Assembly: GCF_030272615.1 (NCBI RefSeq)
Contig: NC_081411.1
Location: 38,882,640 to 38,946,639, forward strand
DNA length: 64,000 bases
Reading direction: 5' to 3'
From: Cryptomeria japonica
Lineage: Eukaryota > Streptophyta > Pinopsida > Cupressales > Cupressaceae
Numbering within the stretch: position 1 is the first letter of the stretch; every line of letters starts with the position of its first letter. Under the pieces are notes generated by a model. The model saw only the letters and a program-made list of their open reading frames with translations. It was not told where the DNA came from and did no database searches. This document shows positions 1 to 11,400 of this stretch, in pieces. The position numbers were made by a program, and so were the translations under genes.

Positions 1-2331
1 TGAACGGTTGAAAGATGAACTATTAGAAAATATGGATAAAATTAAAGGTGACAAGAAGGGAACTTTCAAGTTTGGGAATTTGATTGTATGATTAATGATA
101 TATTTCTCAAAGGAGAGTCCCAGTATTGGACACAAAGACTTTGCCTATGATATTTCTGTTGGAAAACAGATAAACGAGGTAATTATTGGCATGGGCTCAG
201 ATGGTAACAAATAGGTAAAAGAGTACTTCAAAGATTTTCAAGAAAAAATGAGGCAAAGAGAAAGGATTCCCCAAAGCATTGATAAATATGATAAACAAAT
301 ATGCTTTGTAATCAAAAGAGATGAAGTATAGATGGAGGTAGTTAGACCTAGAACTGTCTGGAAAACTAAGATGGGTTATGAGGTAGATTCACACATCTTG
401 GAATCATATGCCAAAATACTCTGAGATGCTCCATTGGAACCAACATAAATGATATTTGGTAATGCTGAGACCATTGATAAAGATGTTGAAATTCAAAAGT
501 AGAAGAAGAAAAGAGACAAATTATTAAAAGATGTTTCCAAGTTTGTTAAAGATGTCACTAGTGGTGTTACTACACAAGAAAGGAAATCTTAATAGCAATC
601 AGTAGCACATATTTGTCCTATAGATATTCAAAAGGGCGGACATGAAGAAAAGAAAACCTTCACTGACACCTGCTCCTTCTCCTAAGAAATCAAGAACACT
701 AAGAAGAAAACAATAGGCTGTAAGAGAGCCCAGTGGTATGAAAAAGAAATTCACACCAAATAAAATAGAGCAAAAGGTACCTAATACTCTTTTACCAAAA
801 GACTTGGTAAATGAAATAACTCAAGAAGGCAATCTTAGCAATGTTAGTAAATTCTATCATTCTTTTATATATTTTGTTAAGGATACCATTGAGGAAAGTA
901 TAATTTTGTATCTGGATATATATATAAGAAGGTTCTTATTGAAGTTATAGATGTTCTTATTAATGATTTATAATTAAGACTTGAAGCCAAGAGAATGTCC
1001 ATTATGGAACTAGATAAGAAACTGAAGGTTGAGGCACGGTTAGCAGTTCATCCTATTAATTCTAAGCAAGAAATTGATGATTTAATATCTGAAGCTAATA
1101 GGACTATTTTTTTAAGTGGTCATCGACAAGTTAGTCTTATGACCAACTGAGGAAAAGAGATCGCAAATGAAACACTGGATAACTGGGATATATTATTTAT
1201 AGAGAAAGAGAAACGAGAAGAGAAAGATAGACAAAATTTGTTAAATCATTTACTAAAGTGTATCATAAAGGGGATAAAGGTAAGAGTAAGCTTGGTAGTG
1301 TACCTGACATCACATTTAAGGATAATTTACCCCCACTGGAAGTAACAGAGGCACCAACACAAATGAAAAATCAGCCTGAAGAAGAGAAGTCAGAAGAAGT
1401 AAAAATAGATAATGTTGATCCTAAGTCAGACATTGTATTCACAATGAATGTTGACACTTAGGATATCAATAGTGTAATGGATAAGGAAATTGTTGAAGAA
1501 AAGAAATCAGAATCCATTCCTATTCACACTCAGCTAAATATTGAAATACCGACAGAAACAGAACAAGAACAAAAAGTATCTGAACTGGCAGAGAGAGAGG
1601 GGATAAGGAAAGTGGTATCTAGAGAAGAGAAGAAACTAATTGCAGAATCGACCACTCCTCCTAGCACTTATGTTGTAGATTTTAGAGTGTCTACTATAAC
1701 AGATATATTATTAGATTCAATTAAGAAGATAACAGAATGCAATGCCTTAGCATTTAAGGCTATTGATGATTCTTTACCAATTTTCCAGATGATTGCACCA
1801 GCGTGCAAGGTTGATCACATTTTTAGTTCTATAGATGAATTGGACACATTGTCTAAATTCATTTCTTTTGACATTGAAACTATAGATAAGATAAATGAGG
1901 AGACCATTCAGGAAAGGGTTAATAAAGAGAAGGATGAATTCTTTGACAAAACAATAATGGAGTGTATAGAACAGTTTGATTCATTGTTGACAACACTAAA
2001 TTCCACCATTCCGGAATACAAGGAATTGTACAGGGAAGCATGTGAACCTCACCATTTAGCAGAAGATATTGATGAACAAATAAGGAAAGTACAAAAATAA
2101 ATTGATGATATTGCTGAAAATATGATTGGTTCTTTGAAACTCACATCAGTTTTGGATCAAGAAATGGCAATTCATGAAGAGAAGATTGAGAAATTGGAAA
2201 GAGAGAAAACAAGGTTGAAAATGAAAACCCAGGAATTAAAGAACAAACTTGGTCCTAGATTGGACAATTTGTTAACACACCGGAATGAGCTAACCAAGGC
2301 AACTATTCAATGGGAAAGATCACTAGAGTAA
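1..2331 (+). pseudogene. ORF-X copy 1, C-terminal part of a coiled-coil retroelement protein
   Basis: The protein family is not recognised. Reading frames run almost end to end from base 2, with scattered stops and at least one frameshift; the longest open pieces are 1477-2100 (207 aa) and 2122-2331 (69 aa), in the same frame and separated by one stop. Composition is rich in K, E, I and L. The last piece, starting MIGSLKLTSVLDQEMAIHEE, has the heptad look of a coiled coil (EEKIEKLEREKTRLKMKTQE). The 5' part begins outside the window. About 330 bp downstream lie a polypurine tract and a copia-style LTR, so this is the internal coding region of an LTR element. No protease, integrase or reverse transcriptase motif is visible. 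Similar architecture recurs at 8385-11400 and, on the minus strand, at 60549-62334. The retroelement assignment is firm; the function is unknown. Confidence 0.6.
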
Positions 2332-2493
2332 AAGATGCATTATCTCACCAGGATGATCCAATAGACTGAGACAATAATCCCTGACAGGTACAAAGTTTTT
2401 GCAATCTTAACTTGGTTTTGGCAAACATTTTTTAGATTGTACATAAATGGCTACAGGTTTCTAGGTAGAGTTTTGAATTCTTTTGATTTTGTT

Positions 2494-2675
2494 GACATCC
2501 TTTGTTATTGATGTCAAAGGGAGAGTGGTGTAATGATAAAAATGTACAAAGAGGCATTAAATGTACAAAAAGAGATCATTTCCTTAGGGGGAGCACTCTA
2601 AGTTTTGGAATTCAATTTTTGGATATTGTTTTGATTTTTCTCATGAGTGTTGCCATCAATGCCAAAGGGGGAGAT
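2494..2675 (+). promoter_or_regulatory. Double polypurine tract before the 3' LTR
   Basis: Two PPT-like blocks precede the LTR. The first is ATTGATGTCAAAGGGAGAG near 2502-2520. The second is TTGCCATCAATGCCAA at 2650-2665, running into AGGGGGAGA. The second abuts the TGTTGG start of the LTR and is the likely plus-strand primer. The same two-block arrangement occurs before the 3' LTR of the copia element near 33731-33951. Confidence 0.7.
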
Positions 2676-4590
2676 TGTTGGCTTTATACACTCAAATGAG
2701 AATGGTTGATGTTGTCATTGATGGAAACCAAATTGGAACAAGGTTCAACATGGCAACAAGCTAGCAACATGGTTTACAAGTTACACCGGCAATAGAATTC
2801 ACCTACCGGTACCGACATCCAGTTCACACTAACAATAGTTTACACCCACAGTAGTTTACACCAAAAAATATCATACCGACAATCTAAGATGACTTAGAAA
2901 TAATTTTTTTTTGTAATGTAGTTATATTTTTATAGCCAACATGAAGTATTGAAAAGACTCATATATGTATGAGATCTTGTAGGTTATTTGTAATGTATAT
3001 AGGTAATGAAACATATGCATGTAAGTGGTATATGAGATATTATAGGTTATGATACCAGATAGTTGTTTATGCACATTGATGTATTAATTTTATGAGAGAA
3101 AATAAGAAGCAGAGCATAGCAAACACTATTATGTGAAAGCAGAATCATATAGGGTGAACTCACAAAGCTGGTTCCCACTTTTTGGTACATCCTAATTTTT
3201 GCTGAAATCATACATTTTTTTAAAAATATAATGATTTAAGCTTTAAGAGGTCCTATTTGAAGTAATTAATTAAAGAGAGTTAAATCAAAGGCTCTTAGAT
3301 CAAAATTTCTTGGATAGAACCTCTCTACTTCTATATCATACTTGCAATGGAGTCTCCTTTGCATTTATCAAATGTTGATAAAAAATCAATTTTACATTAC
3401 CTTTTGGGGGGTCAAATTAATTCATTTAAAAGTTGTTTTTTTAAAAGTATTTAGTCCTTATTATAAGCTTTCCAAATAGTATAACTTTTAATATATTTAA
3501 TTTCATTAATATATTTTTATTTTATTTCTTATGAATGTAGGTTTTTTGCCGAACATGAACTTTTTTGTTCAATGCATTGGGAAAAATAGTAAACTAATTC
3601 AAAAAAAATCTGAAAAATATCTATGCACTAGGTATTGGTGTTTTCTTTCTAACAAAAAAAAGAAAATTTAATTTTCATATATATAGAACAAGTTATGTGT
3701 TCAAACATACACCTATATCCAATTTATAACTAGTCGAACTTCAAAACTTAATAAAATAAAAAATACTCAACATATCACTATCAAACCAAGTGCATGCTCT
3801 GGGTATTGATGTTACAAACCAAAATTCAAAAGAATTAAGTTTTTATCATGTATAGAAAAAACATTATGCGTTTCGGGATACACATCACTCTTAAAAAATG
3901 TTGTTTGCTGTAAACAACTACTTTTTGAGGGAGATGGAAAAATCAATAAAATTTTATTCAAACAAATTTGCAAAAAATATATTTAGAATCTACAAACAAG
4001 ATGTTAAAAATCACTAGTTTATATCATCTTCAAATTATGAATAGTTTAAAAGTTATAGGTGTCAGAAAGTGAATGTTTTTTTCAAAATATTCATCTAAGT
4101 GTCAAAGTTGGTCAAAAAGTGGGAACCAGTATTGTGAGTTCACCCTATACCAACAATGTTTTTGGAGTGGTATCAGACAAATCTTAAACCGATACTGAAT
4201 CAAGCATTACAAATTCTATTTTCAAGAAGTACATTATTATTGGATTTAACCATCCAATTGTAATCAGTGTTGTTGAGCAGTGAGCTTTAGGCAGTTAGCC
4301 TTCCTGCATGCATAGGCCCCTATTGTACTGAGTAATATTTATTCATATTGGCCAATGAGTAAATATTGTGGGTCACAAATCCCACTGAGTTTTTTCCCCT
4401 ACTGGGTTTCCTCACCAAAATATCTGTGTTATGGTGTGCATTTATTCTTATTCTTTTGTTTCTCCTTACTACATTATTATTTGCTTACCGATATATTAAT
4501 TTGAGTTGTAAAGTTGCAAATAAGTTTAAATATTTCATCTCCAGTTAGACACTGATTAACCCCCCCTCTCAGTGTCTTTGGGACTAACTA
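2676..4590 (+). repeat. 3' LTR of the ORF-X element, interrupted by a DNA transposon
   Basis: It starts TGTTGG directly after a polypurine tract. It ends near 4590 after the run of C followed by CTCTCAGTGTCTTTGGGACT, a layout typical of plant copia-type LTRs. Without the insertion at 3152-4145 it is roughly 0.9 kb. The expected CA end appears mutated (ACTAACTA). The partner 5' LTR is outside the window, so a target duplication cannot be tested. The right edge abuts the truncated minus-strand LTR at 4596, which suggests this element inserted into that one. Confidence 0.7.
3152..4145. mobile_element. Non-autonomous inverted-repeat DNA transposon, 994 bp
   Basis: The ends are inverted repeats of about 33 bp: GGGTGAACTCACAA at 3152, and its complement TTGTGAGTTCACCC ending at 4145. 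Both arms continue through CTGGTTCCCACTTTTT with two mismatches between them. TATA flanks both sides (3148-3151 and 4146-4149); it could be a 4-bp duplication or a TA duplication with extra matching bases. The interior is AT-rich with no credible ORF. It contains two diverged direct copies of one segment (around 3620-3710 and 3790-3885). The LTR resumes on both sides, so the element inserted into that LTR. The superfamily is uncertain: the TA-like target could fit Tc1/mariner or PIF/Harbinger relatives. Confidence 0.8.
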
Positions 4591-4595
4591 AGTAT

Positions 4596-5549
4596 CTACC
4601 ACCAAGCCTATTAAATGTTTTACAAAAATCCATGTTAAGAACAAATCCTATTAGGGACCACCCGGTTAAGGGATTGACTATAATGCCTTGTTAGAAGCAA
4701 TACCCTGTGAGGAGTAACCTTTGTAAATGATTTAAAATCCAGTCTAATGGATCACCTTGTTAGAGAATTTGAATAAAACCAATCTTGTTAGAGCTTATCC
4801 AATTAGGGGATTTAACTATTGTAATTGTTAGAAAACAATAGGAGTTTACTGATCTATTTGAATAGCACTTCACTTGATTGTTAAGATCTTTTTCATTCTC
4901 CTATCTGCCTTTACTCAAACTGCAGATACATGATCCAACTCTAAAATCACACTCTCAATCCAACTTTGCCAACACTCAACTCATTGACCTTATAAACAAA
5001 TCAATTAGGTTGGTAACACAACAAAAACCTAGCTCTTAGAGATTAAAAACAAGTTGGTTCACGTATGACCATTTTATTACATAATAATATCTACACATCA
5101 GTCAAGAAAGCCTTGACTGCTCCTTAATCACTGCTTCATAAAACTTAGTAACTAATCACATGCTTTGCATTACATGCAATATGCTTGCTCATTCCCTAGA
5201 TTAAAAAACATTAACTCAACACGCCAGAAAACCTTTGAAATTCTCTTCATACATTATGCATTCATGTCTTAATATTTTCTGCTTATTACCAGATCATAAA
5301 ATTATATAGCCAATTCACCAAACTTAATCTGTTAGGGTTTATCAAACCAACGGGTAGGGTTTACCGGTTCAACTCTCCAAACTTAACAATATCGGTTCAC
5401 TCCACAAACTTACCTACTGGTTACAATTTCTTTTCACTCAGCTCTTCCTACCAGTTACAAGACATTATTACACCAATAACATTACTGCTTAATTGACATC
5501 AACGACAACATAACATATTATCAATGCAATCTTCATGTAAATTCCAACA
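4596..5549 (-). repeat. Truncated minus-strand LTR, same family as the copia LTRs at 20262 and 33952
   Basis: Read on the minus strand it starts TGTTGG at 5549 and carries TTGTCGTTGATGTCAA near its start. It then follows the copia LTR at 33952-35290 block by block, including the segment around CTCTAACAAGGTGATCCATT. The match stops near 4596, where the LTR of the ORF-X element ends. The last third of this LTR is therefore missing from the window. No polypurine tract lies outside 5549, so it is a 5' LTR or a solo LTR rather than a 3' LTR. Confidence 0.65.
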
Positions 5550-6837
5550 ACATACACATCAGGCGATAGATGCAGGTTTTATGCAACTTATTTTTTAGTA
5601 TTATGCTTTTATGTCTTCAATTTATTGAATAGTCTAGTTAAATAATTAATACTCTTATTGTACGATTATGGCTTAGATTTTTTTGTACTTAACACTCTTA
5701 CCTATTACATTTGTTGAACACTATATATTTATATTACTAATACTATCGTCATATGTATCTATAGATTGCTACAAACGTTGGCAGAGAATGATGAGAAGTT
5801 TGCGTTATTTCAGCACCTCCCATATATGCTTATTGCAAATATTATCCAAATGATAACTCCCAGATGGGCTGGTGAGTGGATTGTTTGCATGGGAAGACAT
5901 TATAACAATGATATAATATATATTGTGTACAAAGAAGAGGCATTTTTGTTCACCCGAACATTGATTCTGGGGACATTCACTTTGTATAGGCGACTATGGC
6001 TAGTGTGTTTTGCCCTTATGTACTAGCCAGTGACTCTCCCTCGGTTTCACATAATGTGTGTTGTGAGAGCCCTCTAAGATGTGGATGGGCTCTCATGCCA
6101 TGCTCTGATGAGAGTATCAAGGATTTCATAGCCTTATTCCATGGAACCTCCTTATTTTGGTCTACACTCGCTTTATCGCCAGTTATGATAGTCCTCGGCT
6201 AGCACCAAGGTTTGTTAGGATACAAAGTATATTCCAAATGCAGAGGAGATCCTCTCATTAAAATTGTATAACTATTCCTGTATGACTATTCTCTTATTAT
6301 AAAACAGTTGATTTCTATGATTACATGAGTAATCTTTGTACATTGTTTGTCTCGATTATGTTTATAATTTAGGCATTTATATGTTTGTATTGATTATGTT
6401 TACAATTTATATGTTTGTCTCTAGACACTTTATATGTCTACAAACTAGTACACTTTATATGTTTATGTAAATCTAATAAACATAATCCTTTCTCTAAACA
6501 TGTCATATCATTAAGTATAGTCTAAGAGAAATAGTATTGATTTTTGTAATAATGCAATTTTGACGCAATGAAATTAAGATGTCAAATATGGAATGTAGAG
6601 TGTAAATTGTCAAGACTCTGATTGAAGACAATTTTCTCTCCTTCATGATGATGTGAGTATGTCAATGATTTGTTTAAGATAGATCAACAAGATTAATTAA
6701 GGAGGTTAGGTTTTAGAAATGCATTATTGTTACAATATAAACAATCCATTACATGTCATCAAAGGGAATGGGGCAAGATAATTGAAGATAGTACTAGACT
6801 ATGTGTATAGCACTAGCAAAAAGTATAAAATAATTCC
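5550..6837. other. No recognised gene
   Basis: AT-rich sequence. One 86-codon frame at 5766-6026 (+) starts MLQTLAENDEKFALFQHLPY and has plausible amino-acid composition, but it matches nothing I recognise and has no repeat context that would identify it. No LTR ends, splice-flanked exons or tandem repeats were seen. Confidence 0.4.
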
Positions 6838-6924
6838 ATAAGTGATCGACAAGGAAACTTAAAAATTGAACATAAATTACATATAGTAGAAATTATCAAC
6901 AAAGTTCTCAAATATGCTATTTAG

Positions 6925-8075
6925 AAGAACTTGGCCAAGCAGTCTGTGAAATTGCGAAAGCACAAAACATGCTATGTTAGTCACTTTCATCGTTTTGCGA
7001 GGCTAAAGGAAATATCTGGCATGCAGTCCACGAAACAACGAATGTGCATAACAAGCCATGTTAGTCCAATTCATCATTTCGTGAGATGAAATAAAATACG
7101 GGCCAGGCAGTCTACAAAATAGCGAAGGGGCATAACATGCCATATTAGTCGAATTCACCATTTCACGGGGCAAAAGGAAATGGCAGCCACACAGTCCGTG
7201 AATAAGAAAAATATAACAACACGCCATGTTAGTCAAATTCACCATATCGTGGGGCAATAGGAAATGGTGGCCACGCAGTCCGTGAATCAGCAAAATCTAC
7301 TAATGGGCCATGTTAGTCGAATTCATTGTTTCGTGGGGCAAAAAGAAATTGCGGCCACAATCCATGAATCAGTGAAATCTATTAACATGCCATGTTAGTT
7401 GAATTCACCGTTTCATGGGCCAAAAGGAAATGGTTCCCACACAATCCACAAATCAGTAAAATCTACTAACACGCCATGTTAGTCAAATTCACCATTTTGT
7501 GGGCCAGAAGGAAATAGTGACTACGCAGTGCATGAATCAATAAATCAAAATAACATGGCCTATTAGTCACTTTCGCCATTTTGCGAGGCCTAAGAAAAAC
7601 TCATCCACATGGTCTTCGAATCAGCAAAGGCGCTTAACACGTTATGTTTGTCACTTTAGCCATTTCACAAGGCCACAAAAAAAGACACCCACGTAGCCTG
7701 CAAATTAGCGAAGCAATGTAAGATGGTATGATAGTCGCTTTTAGCTTTTCACGAGGACAAAGAAAAAGCTAGCCACATAGTCCGTGAAACAACGAAGGTG
7801 CATAATATGCCATGTTAGTCTAGTTCACTATTTCATGAGAAGAAACAAAATGTCAGCCAGGCCATCCGCAAATCAGTGAATGCACATAACACACCATGTT
7901 AGTCTAATTCACCATTTCGCAAGGCCAAAGAAAAAGGTGGACACACTGTCTGCGAATCAGTGAAGGCGCATAATAGGCTATGTTAGATGCTTAGGCATTT
8001 TTGCGATGACAAAGAAAATATTGTCGATGCACTTCGCGAATAGGAGAAGGTGCATAAGACTATGTTATAGCCGAC
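6925..8075. repeat. 84-bp tandem array, about 14 units
   Basis: The anchor CATGTTAGTC (or a one- to three-base variant) starts at 6973, 7057, 7141, 7225, 7309, 7391, 7475, 7559, 7643, 7727, 7811, 7895, 7979 and 8061. Eleven of the 13 spacings are exactly 84 bp and two are 82. Units also share TTCACCATTTCG and GCAGTCCGTGAATCAG. Sequence differs clearly between units while length is held almost constant. 84 bp is 28 codons, so short spurious ORFs arise on both strands (for example 7003-7293 minus). Confidence 0.95.
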
Positions 8076-8084
8076 ACAGACCTT

Positions 8085-8190
8085 TTGTAAGTGATCAACA
8101 ATGTCACTTACAAATTTCATAAGTGATAGACAATGCAACTTAAAAATTTCATGTGATCGACAAAGCAACTTAAAAATTTCATATTTGATA
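8085..8190. repeat. Short tandem repeat of about 30-32 bp flanking the 84-bp array
   Basis: About three imperfect units of the form AAGTGAT(C/A)(A/G)ACAA followed by CACTTA or AACTTA and AAATTTCAT, at about 8091, 8122 and 8153. A single related copy (AAGTGATCGACAAGGAAACT) lies at 6839, on the other side of the 84-bp array. The large array therefore sits between copies of this smaller repeat. Confidence 0.7.
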
Positions 8191-8384
8191 AACCCTCTTT
8201 TCAGCTCCAAATTCACGAGTCAGGGTTGGTGGTAGAATTTGGTGACAAAATTTGATGGAAACCTACATGTAAGTATGCAATCTCTCCCTGAACCTGATAT
8301 ATGTGGACGCATGTTTTCTAGTAAGAAACACGAAGAAAAAATGCCTTAACAAAAAGGGGAAACTGGAGACGAAGAAAGTCCAAA
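8191..8384. other. Leader between the tandem repeats and ORF-X copy 2
   Basis: Non-coding leader of the ORF-X reading frame. It contains GGTAGAATTTGGTGACAAAA but no convincing primer-binding site complementary to initiator tRNA-Met. No LTR end could be placed here. Confidence 0.35.
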
Positions 8385-11300
8385 ATGGGAGGTCAGCCCA
8401 GAAAAAAACATAGGATGATAAACTTGGCCAAGAGGCTTATGCAAAAAATAGTGTTAGATGCATTGCCCAGTTCTATAGATAAATCAACTAAGTGTGTTTT
8501 TAAAGACATCAAAAAGTGTTGCAGAGATGCTTTAATCTTAGTTTTTGGAAAGGACCTATTTTTGTTTTTCTATAAACATAGAAATGAGAAAATTCCTATA
8601 TCAAATGCTTGGACATACAATGTAGCCAACTTTATCATGCCAAATGTGTTTATAGACCATGAGTTAATTTAGGTACTGGCTAACAATTACGACCCTATCA
8701 CTAATGTGGTCAGGATGTCAAGTGGAAAACCTTTGATGGTAATTAATAGGTCTGTGATTATTAATTATTTCACATTGAACAAAGAATCCCTCACTAAGGT
8801 AGACCCAGAACAATTTAAAATGGATGATGATAGGTTTTCAAGGACATATGAGCTCCCATATCATAGGAAAAGGGGTTACAAGAACCAACGGTTGATGGTT
8901 ACAGGGAGTGAGCCATTTCCCGTCGATGATTTCCTTGGGTATTTCTAGAAAACCTACTTTGCCTTGTGTCAGATTCTGGGAGAGGATGGTAGTCATAAGA
9001 TGCTAGTGAGTTTTATGTACATGGTTATGATAATTCAAAACTCAGATGCCAATGTGGAGTTTGATTTTTCTTCACAAATTGAGAGGAGAATACAAGGTCA
9101 CTTGTTGGCATGGAAGGAGAAGAAGAGAAGTGATTTACACCACTATTCCATATTATGCCATCGTCTTTTGTTTCAAAAAGGGAAGGATTTAAAAAAAGAT
9201 TGAAATTAGGAATAGTGGACAAAAATGGATACATGCTCGTAGTTCAGCTTTGGTATTACCTTTTGGATAAGAGATATAGGGATTCAGATTACAAGGTCTT
9301 TTGCGACACCTTTGTTTGCAGTATTCTTTTTGTTTTCCACGGAGTGGTTGATAGATTATCTCTTGGAATAAGGAAAGTATTGAGACCTTTGGCCTATGAC
9401 CCTAAGAAGGGTCACACTCATAATTTTGCAGATTGGTTTTACATGGGGAATATACTATTATCAGGGTCCATGGTTGTCCTCAGACTCCCCATTTTCTGCC
9501 CATGTTTGTACCAAACAGGCTTGTATTTTTTGAATTTATATGGTAGATGTTATGGTCAGAAAGAGAGATGATATGTACAAGGAGGAAAGGTTCATTTATG
9601 CCTCATCATGTGACATTTAGTGGATTCTCAATTGAATCGAATATGCTCGAAAAGTTACAAAGTTACTTAAACATCAATTTCAAGATGAAACATAGTAAGG
9701 AAAGAATGTGTGATCCTGAAAGCCACATTGACTATATTATTAAGTCTGTTTCACATTAGTTACTGATAGAAGAAGACCTGATCAAAAACCTCACATAAAA
9801 TGGAGAACTTATGGATAGAAGGAAGAAGTGAGAAATAATAGAAAGAGTTGAAGAGGAAAAGAACAAAAGGATTCATCTTTCCCTGGGTTCTATGCTGATG
9901 TGATAGATGGGTTGGAGAGAATAGATTTGTGTTTCCAAAATTTTCAAAAGATATATGACAAATCATTAGGTGTGGAATCTTCACCACAAAAGGCCAAGGG
10001 TCCACCAAAGAAATCCATGGGGGTTGTCAGTCAAGAGGTAATGAATAACAAATCCAAGGGAGAAGTGCATGTAGAGTAAGATGTTACACTTGAACTTGGT
10101 GCTGCATTGAGGGCCCCAGGGATAGAGGAGCCATCTCATCAATCAAATATGGTTCCACCTAGCTACCAAGAAGAGGTACATGGCTATGAGGCCCAAGTAA
10201 CAAAAGAGGATAGGAAAAAATAAAATAACCAAACACTCTGCAATGTTTACAAGGGATGCAGTAAATAAAATGGAAGGAAAGTTACATGAACTAGAGGCTA
10301 GGAAAAAGGATATGAATATTGAAATAAACATGACCTTATATATTGAGAATGCTATGTTGAAAGGGAAGCTGAAAGGTTAGCCTGACAATCAAAGTAAGGC
10401 AATCATTCTGAATATGCATGCCCCTCCAAATAAAATTGATAAAACAAGTGACAACAAAGAGTGGACTAAAGAAAATAAGAAATACGAGAAAGAGATACAG
10501 GATATGAGAGCAACCAATGAGGATATCCTCCAAAAAATGGCACAAGAAACTCTATGAGTTTTTGAACAAATTCTCCTACACATGGTCAAATTTATAGTTG
10601 AGAAATTGGAAGAGATATATGGGATTTATAAGACTTTATTGAAGATGTTAGAAGTGTTCAAAGAGAATAGGCCCAAATTGGAAAACCCATCAAATAGGTA
10701 GCAACCTACATATGTGACATTGGAAATGCTACACAAGGCAACTTAGAGAAACCTTGATGTTGAAAAAAAAAAAAAAAGAAGCTTGGCAAATGGTGCAAAC
10801 AATCAAAAGTGGACTTAATTATTCCAGGAGTATGGAGCAAAAGGTGAGAGAAAAAATTGATTATTTCAACATATTTCAGCATTGGACTATCCCTCGTATC
10901 ATAGATAATGACAAACATATTCGGGACTTCCATGATTGGAAGAGTGACTTCACCCAGATTGTAGCAAAGATCACTACACATTTGAAGGAGGAAGGAGAAT
11001 CAATGTTGAGAGCTTTCATGTGTTTCAAGATGACATTATAAATGTGGATTCTGGTTATGCCAGGTTTGTTGTAGAGGTGGGGAATTTAACAGACAAGAGA
11101 TGGAAAGATCATTTAATGAACATGCCCATCATTCTAAAATTTTAGTGGCCTACTGATTATGAAGTTTACTAATGGGAAGTGGCTTATCTAAATATGCTTG
11201 CAAATCAATAATATAGATTGCCAGGTGCAGAATCTGAGAGTTGCAATCATCTTCAAAATTTCATTTCTCATTTCTCTCATTTCTCTATTATGTCAATTAG

Positions 11301-11400
11301 TTATGAAGAGGTGTCTTGTAATGCTCTGAAGCTTGTTGCTTCTCCTAAGTTTGTATAAAAGGGAGAAACCAAGACCGGTAGAAAATAGAGTAGATCTTTT
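8385..11400 (+). pseudogene. ORF-X copy 2, most complete copy of the unknown coiled-coil protein
   Basis: The family is not recognised. Frames run from MGGQPRKKHRMINLAKRL at 8385 through 8706-8948, 8964-9203, 9155-9571 and 9547-9759, then lysine/glutamate-rich coiled-coil pieces to 11041, with coding-like sequence (VEVGNLTDKRWKDHL) to about 11400. The ancestral product was probably 900-1000 residues. The N-terminal half looks globular; the C-terminal half looks like coiled coil (KENKKYEKEIQDMRATNED). Part of the N-terminal half aligns by eye with the minus-strand copy at 60549-62334: both have a YD, then (V/I)R, GK and VI pattern, followed later by a stretch of aromatic residues and an I-ERR or I-ERM block. 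I chose the ATG at 8385 because an open frame begins there. No pol domains or clear LTRs flank it. Function is unknown. Confidence 0.6.

Noticed and set aside
5766-6026. 86-codon plus-strand frame as a gene
   Set aside because: Plausible composition, but no homology, splice or repeat context; not enough for a gene call.
7003-7293. 96-codon minus-strand frame
   Set aside because: It lies wholly within the 84-bp array; the period of 28 codons keeps a frame open by chance.
6925-8075. CRISPR array
   Set aside because: The 84-bp units are contiguous, with no constant-repeat/unique-spacer structure, and the sequence is plant nuclear DNA.
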